NCBI GenBank assembly: GCA_026692885.1
Contig: JAPLNJ010000625.1
Coordinates: forward strand, 1 to 7,667
Reading direction: 5' to 3'
DNA length: 7,667 nt
Origin: Planctomycetota bacterium
GTDB taxonomy: Bacteria; Planctomycetota; Planctomycetia; Pirellulales; Pirellulaceae
Shown: piece after piece, positions 1 through 7,667 of the stretch
Numbering within the stretch: the first letter of the stretch is position 1
How the letters are laid out: every line of letters begins with the position of its first letter
The notes under the pieces: model-generated
Seen by the model: the letters and a program-made list of their open reading frames with translations, nothing else
What the model was told of the DNA's origin: nothing
Database searches by the model: none
Translations under genes and position numbers: made by a program

Positions 1-1
1 G

Positions 2-2428
2 TCGATCATCCCCGCCGTCGGCACGGTGGTGCCCGGCACCAGCTTCATCTACACCATCACCGTCAGCAACAGCGGGCCCAGCACGGCCACCAACGTGACG
101 GTCAGCGACCCGGTGCCCGTCGGCCTGACGTCCTTCGTCTGGCGCGGTAACGGCAAAATCAACCAACCCGGCCCGCTCAATGACATTATCGCCAGCCTGG
201 CTTCGGGCGCCACGGTCGTCTACGAGGTGACGGCCACGGTCGCTCCGGAGGCCCTGGCCCAGTTGGTCAATACGGTCACGGTCGCGGCGTTCGCCGATAC
301 CGACCCGACTAACGACCAGGCCACCGATAAGGACACGCCGCGGTTGATCTCGGACCTGGCGATTACCAAGACGGACGGATCACTGACCTACGCGCCGGGC
401 GTGGGCCTGATCTACACGATCGTGGTCAGCAACCTGGGTCCGTCGAATGTGGTAGGGGTTATGGTGGCGGATATCTTCGACGCCGCGTTGGGCACGCCCA
501 CCTGGACGGCCAGCGGCACGTTGGGCACGGTCTTCGTCGGCGCCGGTGCGGGGAACCTGGCGCAGATGGTTAGCGTTCCCGTCAACGGCTCGATCACCTA
601 CACGGTCACGGTGGCCCAAGTGAACTCGGCCAAGACGGGCGATCTGGTAGACACGGCCACTGTCACCGTCCCGGTCGGCGTGACCGACCCCACGCCGGGC
701 AACAACACGGCCACCGACACGGATACGATGGCAGGACGTATCCGTATCGTCTTAGGTTCCGATAAGAGCCCCGCCACGCCTGAGTACGTCCGGGTTATCA
801 ACCAGGACACGGGCGCCGTACTCTCGGAGTTTGTACCCTACGAAAATGGCTTCCAGGGCGGAATCCGTGTGGCCACGGGGGACCTCAACGGTGACGGGAT
901 CGACGAAATCGTGACCGCGCCGGGGCGCAGTCGCGCATCTGAGTTGCGTGTCTTCACGCAACAAGGTGTCGAACTGCCTACGTTCCGAACCATGGCTTAC
1001 GAGACTACCTATCTAGGCGGTGCTCAGGTGGCCGTGGGCGACGTCAACGGCGACGGGAAGAACGATCTGGTCACGGTTCCTACTCAAGGAGTGGCCCAGG
1101 TGCGAGTATTCCTCAACCAATCACCCAACCCGGATCCGATCCAGGATACCCCGTACAGGGATTTCCTGGCATTCTCGTCCGCGGTGATCTCAGGCGGAGT
1201 GATCGGCGTCGCCGACATGGGTCATGGGGCGTCAGGGACATTCACGAACGTCCTGGATGGGAAGGCGGAAATCGTCGTCGGGACCGGGGCGGGAACCCTT
1301 GCGACCATCAGCGTGTTTGACGTCAGCGGTCCGGGACCTTACACACCGGTGCAGACGTTCCAACCATTCACCGCGATCAGTAGTGCCTTCAACGGCGGAG
1401 TCTCGTTGGACGTAGCGCGGGTTGATAGCAATCTCGTGCCGGATATCGTTGTGGGTGCGGGCAGTCTGGGAGCGTCTCGAGTCGAGGTCTGGACATGGGA
1501 CACCAACACCGCAACCATCTCTCTGCTGGGAGGCTTCGCCGCCTTTACGGAGTCGGATGTCGCCAGCCGAAACGCACCGGTGCGAGCCGCAGCCCAGGAC
1601 CTGACGGCCGGGGGCGTGGTGGACACGATTGTGGCTGTCCAGGGACCGGGTGGCATGACGGGAGAGATTCATTCGTTCCATCTCATCAGTCTCGTGCCAT
1701 TCACGGTCGTACTCGCACCCAATCCACCGCGGAGTGGTTTACCAGGCCCCTATTTCGTGACCACCATTGCGACTCCGCCGGTGGTTCCGCTTCTGCATGT
1801 GTACCAGAATCCGACGCTCCACGAGGACGTTAACCAAGACGGGAAGGTGTCGGCGATTGATGCCTTGCTCGTGATCAACTTCGCCAATCTCGGTCAGCCC
1901 CTGCCACTCGACCCAGTTCCGCCTGCGCAGCCTCATTACGACTGGGATGTCGATGGCAACGATGCGGTCACCGCCAGCGATGTCCTGCAGGTCATCAACC
2001 AGCTCGATTCGCAAAGCCATCCGGCTGGCGAAGGCGAGTACGTGGCCGCGGCTACGCCTGCCGCTCCGCCGGCGATCGCTGCTGCCACTCCCGCAGTCGA
2101 GGCGCCGGTCTGGCTGCCCAGGCTGCCGAAGGTCTCCTGGCAGGTCCCGTTCCCGCACAGTCCGTCCGCGATGATCGGCCCGTGGCCGCCAGCTGCGACG
2201 GCCTATGCAGGTCGACTGGCGAATCCGCCGGCGCAACGGACCAAGGCGGTGCCACCGCCATCGGCCACGGCGAGATCAGCCGCGCTGTTCGAGCTCCTCG
2301 GATCGCGTTTTGGCCGTTTGGCCGAATCCGACTTGGATGATGTGCTGACCGACATTGCTGGGGACGTGCAGGCCGCACAGCACGGACGAACGGCGGAAGA
2401 TGGGGGCCTCGGCGGATTGTTCCTGTAG
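2..2428 (+). CDS. Secreted DUF11 / FG-GAP-like / dockerin type I repeat protein, 3' part
   Basis: The frame is already open at base 2, so this is the C-terminal part of a larger protein and the true start lies upstream. Residues are numbered here from the GTG at 26. Two DUF11-type beta-sandwich repeats come first (about 1-105 and 109-232; motifs YTITVSNSGPS and YTIVVSNLGPS). Next are five FG-GAP/VCBS-like blades (about 235-580), with calcium loops DLNGDG at 286 and DVNGDG at 339. A type I dockerin follows, with two EF-hand-like loops at 601 (DVNQDGKVSAID) and 641 (DVDGNDAVTASD). The C-terminus is an Ala/Pro-rich linker and an acidic helix (LDDVLTDIAGDV). This architecture is typical of large planctomycete exported proteins, and the dockerin suggests calcium-dependent docking, but no cohesin is visible here. 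There is no enzyme domain, so a surface, adhesive or scaffold role is inference. The signal peptide would lie outside the window. Confidence 0.93.
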   Translation, partial: SIIPAVGTVVPGTSFIYTITVSNSGPSTATNVTVSDPVPVGLTSFVWRGNGKINQPGPLNDIIASLASGATVVYEVTATVAPEALAQLVNTVTVAAFADTDPTNDQATDKDTPRLISDLAITKTDGSLTYAPGVGLIYTIVVSNLGPSNVVGVMVADIFDAALGTPTWTASGTLGTVFVGAGAGNLAQMVSVPVNGSITYTVTVAQVNSAKTGDLVDTATVTVPVGVTDPTPGNNTATDTDTMAGRIRIVLGSDKSPATPEYVRVINQDTGAVLSEFVPYENGFQGGIRVATGDLNGDGIDEIVTAPGRSRASELRVFTQQGVELPTFRTMAYETTYLGGAQVAVGDVNGDGKNDLVTVPTQGVAQVRVFLNQSPNPDPIQDTPYRDFLAFSSAVISGGVIGVADMGHGASGTFTNVLDGKAEIVVGTGAGTLATISVFDVSGPGPYTPVQTFQPFTAISSAFNGGVSLDVARVDSNLVPDIVVGAGSLGASRVEVWTWDTNTATISLLGGFAAFTESDVASRNAPVRAAAQDLTAGGVVDTIVAVQGPGGMTGEIHSFHLISLVPFTVVLAPNPPRSGLPGPYFVTTIATPPVVPLLHVYQNPTLHEDVNQDGKVSAIDALLVINFANLGQPLPLDPVPPAQPHYDWDVDGNDAVTASDVLQVINQLDSQSHPAGEGEYVAAATPAAPPAIAAATPAVEAPVWLPRLPKVSWQVPFPHSPSAMIGPWPPAATAYAGRLANPPAQRTKAVPPPSATARSAALFELLGSRFGRLAESDLDDVLTDIAGDVQAAQHGRTAEDGGLGGLFL

Positions 2429-2679
2429 GGCCAAGGTCGCACAATATCTTGGTATCTTGGTGGGCCTTTGCAAAACCGCTTCAGCTTGGTTTCCACTGCC
2501 ATGATCGGCAATTATGTCGCAACCTCACGGCATGATGATGCCGGTGTTCGCTGGCAGCACGATCCTCTTGGCAAGGACGCCGTGGTGCTGCTCGATTGCG
2601 TCGCGGGTGGACCGCAACCAAGTCGGTCAGGCTGGAAAGCCTGACCGACGATCGTCAGCCTGGAAAGGCTGACCTACAG
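2429..2679. other. Convergent intergenic gap with weak coding remnant
   Basis: This gap separates the stop codons of two converging genes. It holds a perfect tandem 8-mer (TATCTTGG twice, 2445-2460), a small stem CGGCAT-GATG-ATGCCG (2528-2543), and the paired hairpins described separately at 2622-2673. Two short open frames oppose each other: ATG 2501 to TGA 2644 (+, 47 aa) and 2525-2629 (-, no start, ending LPANTGIIMP). I do not recognise either, and neither has a convincing ribosome binding site. I see no tRNA, CRISPR or transposon end. Confidence 0.6.
2622..2673. repeat. Two tandem GGAA-loop hairpins, possible bidirectional terminator or REP-like element
   Basis: Hairpin 1 (2622-2649) has perfect 12-base arms, GTCGGTCAGGCT and AGCCTGACCGAC, around a GGAA loop. 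Hairpin 2 (2654-2673) has perfect 8-base arms, GTCAGCCT and AGGCTGAC, around the same loop. The two stems share the same inner 8 bp except for one pair, which is G-C in one and C-G in the other, so pairing is kept. On the minus strand the pair begins 7 bases after the MEMO stop codon, and it lies about 190 bases after the dockerin-gene stop. A bidirectional 3'-end role is plausible, but no T-run follows on either strand, so it is not a standard intrinsic terminator. A dispersed REP-like palindrome is the main alternative. Confidence 0.8.
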
Positions 2680-4072
2680 TTAGCCGAACAGCATGCCGGC
2701 GTAGCCGACCACGCGGCTGGAGTCGCCGGAAACCTCGGCGCTGGTTGCGTAGCCGACCCGCTCGCACTTGGTCAGCAAACCGAGTTGCCGCAGCGTTTCC
2801 AGGACGATGACCGTCGGCCGCACGCCGCACATGCTGATGTTGTAGCGGTTGACCACGGTCTCGTAGACGTGCGCCGGATCCAGGGTCTCCACCGACTGGA
2901 GCGCAAGCTCGTCCAGCCGCCGATTCTCCGCGTCGCTGCCGTAATGGTTCATGTCCGTCGAGATCACCAATAACGGCCTGGGATTCATCCCTCGGATGAC
3001 ATCCGCCAACCCGGCGGCGAACTGGCGGCAGCGGGCCAAGTCCCCCGCCCCCACGGCGATGCCGACCACGCGCGTGTCCGGTGCCAGCTTCGCCAGGAAC
3101 GGCAGTTCGACTTCGATGCTATGCTCCTGTTGGTGAGCGACCGCGTCAAGTTCCAGGCCGGGGACGGCAGCGACTAGCCGCTCGGCCAGTTCGCGATCCG
3201 ACTTGACCGTGCACCCCGGCAAGGACCAGACGGCATGCGGCGCCACGGCCCATTCGACGCCCAACCGCGTGTGCTTCGGCGCGAGAATGATCACGGTCTG
3301 CGGAATCTCGACGCGCCGGAAGGTGGCCGCGGCGAGCCGGCCGGAGTAGATCAGACCTGCGTGAGGCACCATGATGGCAGGCCACTTTTCTGGTTTCGTG
3401 TGGCCATTGGCCAGCATCCCGTCGACCAGCTTGGCCAGTGCGTCGGCCTCGGCCGGGTAAAACGTGCCCGCCACGGCCGGGGGCCGCACGTCAGCACTGA
3501 CTTGCGGGTGCGGCACGTTGGAGATCGAGACCGCCGGTTCCGTCGAAAGCGCGGCCAGGCTGAACACCCGGGCCAGGTCCGGACTGCGAACCTGGGCTTC
3601 CTGCGCCGCCGCGTCGACCAAGCCCTGCGCCGACTGGCGCGGGTCGAACACCCACGCGGTCTTGCCCTGTTCCAGCACCAGCACCGCGCGCCGCGCGGGA
3701 TCGATGCCGTCGGTATCCGGGTCGGACACCAAGCCATGCATGGCCGGATCGGAAAGTACCGTGAGATCGACTCGCAGCCGATTCCAGACGCTGCGTTCCA
3801 AACGCATTCGTGCGAGCGCCTGGGCCGAAGCTTCGCACAATTGGAATAACGTGGCCTGCAGGGGCACGCCGGGCCGCAGCGAGATTTGGGACGACCGTAT
3901 CGGCGGTTGATCGTTCGCATAGTGCACGGCCAGCGCCGCGGCCTGCACGGTGCCGTCCGGACAGCCGGGCAGGTAGTAATTCGGGGTCGCGCCTTGGACC
4001 AGGGCCAGGACGTTCACGCGGCACTGCTCGGCCAACTGCCGCAACTCCTCCGTGGAAAACAGGGCAGGCTTC

Positions 4073-5944
<1,872 letters not shown>

Positions 5945-5951
5945 TCCGTAG

Positions 5952-5955
5952 CCTC
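5952..5955 (-). promoter_or_regulatory. Shine-Dalgarno-like GAGG for the radical SAM gene
   Basis: GAGG on the minus strand ends 7 bases before ATG 5944, a normal spacing. It supports that start, together with the family-like N-terminus (WWHSVDETGRVVCDLCPRAC). Confidence 0.5.
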
Positions 5956-5982
5956 GTGCTGTTCAAGTCGAGTCCGACTCTT

Positions 5983-6040
5983 CACGTGGACCGGTCTCTC
6001 CGAGACCGGGTTTCGCGTCTCGGAGAGACGCGGCCACGTG
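5983..6040. repeat. Nested palindromic element with two alternative foldings
   Basis: Two local stems lie side by side: CCGGTCTC-TCC-GAGACCGG (5991-6009) and CGCGTCTC-GGA-GAGACGCG (6014-6032). The same bases can instead form one long stem, because GTCTCTCCGAGAC (5994-6006) is the exact reverse complement of 6017-6029. An outer pair, CACGTGG (5983-5989) with CCACGTG (6034-6040), closes it. The element fills the gap between two genes of the same direction, just before the radical SAM start. It could be a dispersed repeat, an attenuator-like switch or a transcription end. No T-run is present. Confidence 0.75.
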
Positions 6041-6087
6041 GACGCGACGCCGCTCCGCGATGGATAGTTTGTCTGTGTTCGCTTGTC

Positions 6088-6708
6088 TTACGCTTGGCCT
6101 TCCGGTGGCGCCGGCGGCGTTGCTGGTGGGTTCAGCTGCTGTTGCTGCACCCGTTGCTGGAACTGTCGGAACGTGCTCTGCAGTGATTCCAACAGCCTGG
6201 GCACCTGGGGCGCAGCCAAATAGACCCGCGCCGACACCGCCGAAGTCGGAAACAGGTTCGTCAGGAAGTCAAACTTGAATTCCGCCGGCGTGTGACCGAT
6301 CATCACGCCATTGGCGTAGCACCCGCTGAGGCATTCGTCGGGCAGTTTCAGCTCGTCGTAGATCTCCTGCGCCGTCGGTTGCTTCGCCGGTTGGGGCCCC
6401 CGCGGCATCTGCGGCGGCTCGCCGAACCGCTGGCGGTACATCTCCAGGTTCTTGCGCAGCGCATCAATGAATTGCGGCATCGCTGCGTGCGGCACGATCA
6501 CCCGCGAGACCACGGCGGCTGGCGTGCCGAGGTTCTGAATGAAATCGATGATGAACTCGGTGCCGCCGGTCATCACGATCGCCCCGGTGCTGAACGATCC
6601 GCGGCTGACCTTCTCCGGCACGCGGGCACTCAGATGCTGGATGCGGACCTGTTCGCTGTGTTGCCCTGATTCGTCGTTCGGATTGACTGGTTGACTTGTT
6701 TCGCTCAT
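6088..6708 (-). CDS. Tandem DUF3467 protein
   Basis: This is a 206-residue soluble protein with two DUF3467-type domains. The first (about 36-96) contains TEFIIDFIQNLGTP, VVSRVIVPHAAMPQFIDAL and ends YRQRFG. The second (about 129-187) contains YANGVMIGHTPAEFKFDF, SARVYLAAPQVPRLLESL and then a Gln-rich helix. A hydrophilic N-tail, a Pro-rich spacer (97-112) and a Gln/Pro-rich C-tail flank them. Most DUF3467 proteins that I know of carry a single copy of about 100 residues; the function is unknown. There is no signal peptide or membrane segment. ATG 6708 is the first Met and its upstream AG-rich stretch is weak, so the start is likely but not fixed. It lies 143 bases upstream of the radical SAM gene in the same direction, so co-transcription is possible despite the palindrome between them. 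Confidence 0.88.
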   Translation of the reverse strand: MSETSQPVNPNDESGQHSEQVRIQHLSARVPEKVSRGSFSTGAIVMTGGTEFIIDFIQNLGTPAAVVSRVIVPHAAMPQFIDALRKNLEMYRQRFGEPPQMPRGPQPAKQPTAQEIYDELKLPDECLSGCYANGVMIGHTPAEFKFDFLTNLFPTSAVSARVYLAAPQVPRLLESLQSTFRQFQQRVQQQQLNPPATPPAPPEGQA

Positions 6709-6911
6709 GGCTCTGTCTATCTTCTTTCCTGATCAGCCTGTTGTGCACGAACACGCCTGATGTCAGTTTAGCAGTTTTCGCGACTATCGACAGCCGAGCG
6801 GGCACCTGATTTCGGAAAAACAGCCCGGCGCACCCTACCTAGTTGAGTCCTCGGTTGCCAAGGACAGGGGAGGGCGAGGCTGGGGTGATGCAAAGTTGGG
6901 GTTGGCATATT

Positions 6912-6975
6912 GTGAGCGGCAAGGCGCTAGCCGCCGGTGGCGTTCGGAACCGGCGGCGAGCGCCTTGCCGCTCAC
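6912..6975. repeat. 64-base palindrome with 27-base arms
   Basis: Arm 1 (6912-6938) begins GTGAGCGGCAAGGCGCT and ends GCCGCCGGT. Arm 2 (6949-6975) is its reverse complement apart from one A/G mismatch (6929 against 6958). The loop is 10 bases (GGCGTTCGGA). The size, near-perfect symmetry and position between genes resemble a REP/REPIN-type or miniature dispersed element. I believe similar palindromes recur in planctomycete genomes, but only one copy is visible here. It is unlikely to be a terminator, because it lies upstream of both flanking genes. Confidence 0.85.
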
Positions 6976-7177
6976 GCATCGCGCCCCAACTCGGGGCGAA
7001 AACCTGGGATCACGATCAGGGCGTTGTCCCGCGTTGTCAGGTGCGTCCCTGCGGGGCAAGAAGCGAAACAGGCTCTCGCCCTTGCCATCGTGCTACGAAC
7101 AAGCCTGCCTCGCCCCCTGGCGAATCGGACTGAGGTGCCGTAGAACACGCAATCCTCGGGAGTCTGGCGAAGTTTAG

Positions 7178-7183
7178 AAAGGA
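7178..7183 (+). promoter_or_regulatory. Shine-Dalgarno-like AAAGGA for tagJ
   Basis: AAAGGA ends 10 bases before ATG 7194. The frame upstream of that ATG has no other good start before the in-frame stop TGA at 7131-7133, so the start is well supported. Confidence 0.5.
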
Positions 7184-7193
7184 TCGAGCCCCG

Positions 7194-7667
7194 ATGACGC
7201 CGCACGAACTGTACGAAACCGGAAACTTGCAGGCCGCCATCGAAGCGGCCCTGATAGCCGTCAACGAGCCTCCGTGCGACGCGGCCTGCGGCGAGCTACT
7301 TTGGGTGCTGCTGTGTTTCGCTGGCCAATGGGAGCGGGCGGACGAATACTTGGAATCCGTTGGACGCCAGGATCCTCAAGCGGCGGAGGAAATCGATCGC
7401 TACCGGCAACTGCTGCGTGCCGAAGCCGCCCGGCAGCAGGTGTTCGAACAGGGGCGGACGCCGGAATTCGTGGGCGAGCCGACCCCCGCGCTGCGTTTGC
7501 ACCAAGACGCTCTGAGCTGCCTGCGCGGAGGTCAAGCCACGGAAGCGGCCAGGCTGCTGGCTCAGGCAGCCGTCCAGCGGCCCCTCGTCACCGGATACTG
7601 CGAGGGCCTGGAGTTCGTCGGATTTCGAGATATGGACGATCTGACGGCAGGCTTTTTCGAGATCTTC
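7194..7667 (+). CDS. tagJ: Type VI secretion accessory protein TagJ (ImpE family), 5' part
   Basis: The frame is open from ATG 7194 through the last base (158 codons, no stop), so the gene continues beyond the window. The product starts MTPHELYETGNLQAAIEAAL. It then carries the ImpE-family signature: LLCFAGQWERADEYLESVG (about 40-58), DPQAAEEIDRYRQLLRAEAA (60-79), VFEQGRTPEFVGEP, ALRLHQDALSCLRGG, and the start of the C-terminal domain (GLEFVGFRDMDDLTAGFFEIF). The N-terminal half is a helical, TPR-like fold. In Pseudomonas the homologue HsiE1 binds the sheath protein TssB (HsiB1), so this is a cytoplasmic accessory of sheath assembly or recycling. It is normally encoded inside a T6SS cluster, so tss genes are expected to the right. 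The missing part should contain the family's conserved end. Confidence 0.9.
   Translation, partial: MTPHELYETGNLQAAIEAALIAVNEPPCDAACGELLWVLLCFAGQWERADEYLESVGRQDPQAAEEIDRYRQLLRAEAARQQVFEQGRTPEFVGEPTPALRLHQDALSCLRGGQATEAARLLAQAAVQRPLVTGYCEGLEFVGFRDMDDLTAGFFEIF

Larger units (their letters stand above)
6709..7193. other. Divergent intergenic gap, probable promoters both ways
   Basis: This 485-base gap separates the starts of the DUF3467 gene (-) and tagJ (+), so promoters for both should lie here. I cannot identify -35/-10 boxes with confidence. It contains the 64-base palindrome at 6912-6975, and a short stem CGCCCC-AACTC-GGGGCG (6982-6998) directly after it. Short open frames across 6835-7177 overlap the palindrome and read as Arg-rich shadow translations. 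I see no tRNA or transposase remnant. Confidence 0.6.

Noticed and set aside
1739..2236. A 165-codon minus-strand frame opposite the dockerin region
   Set aside because: The opposite strand carries two canonical dockerin loops. This frame is Arg-dense and is a shadow.
3235..3849. A 204-codon plus-strand frame, and a 189-codon minus frame at 3351-3920, across the MEMO gene
   Set aside because: Both lie in other frames of the MEMO/AMMECR1-like coding region, are Arg-rich, and show no motif.
6865..7120. A MITE-like unit bounded by CAGGGG..GGGCGAGGC and its imperfect inverse near 7103-7120
   Set aside because: The ends match only partly, with a gap and mismatches. There is no target duplication, and similar G-rich strings occur by chance in this composition.
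6843..7177. Small plus-strand frames in the gap before tagJ
   Set aside because: They run through the palindrome, overlap each other in different frames, lack a ribosome binding site and show no protein-like pattern.

Overview
The window looks like a GC-rich planctomycete chromosome, probably of the Pirellulales type. The evidence is a large secreted-type protein combining DUF11 repeats, FG-GAP/VCBS-like blades and a type I dockerin, a tandem DUF3467 protein, and several perfect palindromic elements between genes. This assignment rests on gene content and style only; no rRNA or marker gene is present.

Layout. Positions 2-2428 (+) hold the 3' end of a long surface or exported repeat protein that began upstream of the window. 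A 251-base convergent gap (2429-2679) follows; it carries two tandem GGAA-loop hairpins directly behind the next gene's stop. Positions 2680-5944 (-) hold the whole AmmeMemoRadiSam set as one translational unit: a PflA-like radical SAM enzyme with a zinc ribbon, a Pro/Ala-rich linker, an AMMECR1 domain, a second and very worn AMMECR1-like domain, and a MEMO domain. In this sequence the unit is split into two frames by a lesion at about 4180-4186, inside the first AMMECR1 domain. The lesion looks like a short out-of-frame deletion between two GGGT repeats. Positions 6088-6708 (-) encode a protein with two DUF3467 domains. A 485-base divergent gap (6709-7193) contains a 64-base palindrome. From 7194 (+) to the window end runs the 5' part of tagJ (impE), a type VI secretion accessory gene, so a T6SS cluster probably lies just to the right.

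How the parts relate. The radical SAM, AMMECR1 and MEMO proteins are often neighbours in bacteria and archaea, and their joint biochemical role is unknown. Finding them as one chain argues that they act as one machine. The DUF3467 gene lies 143 bases upstream in the same direction and may be co-transcribed, although a strong hairpin element sits in the gap. The dockerin protein and tagJ point away from this unit and are probably independent of it.

The points most worth a second look are the fused and frameshifted AmmeMemoRadiSam gene with its hidden second AMMECR1-like domain, the relict gene boundary inside its linker, and three unrelated palindrome families in consecutive gaps. One of these families shows a compensatory base-pair swap.
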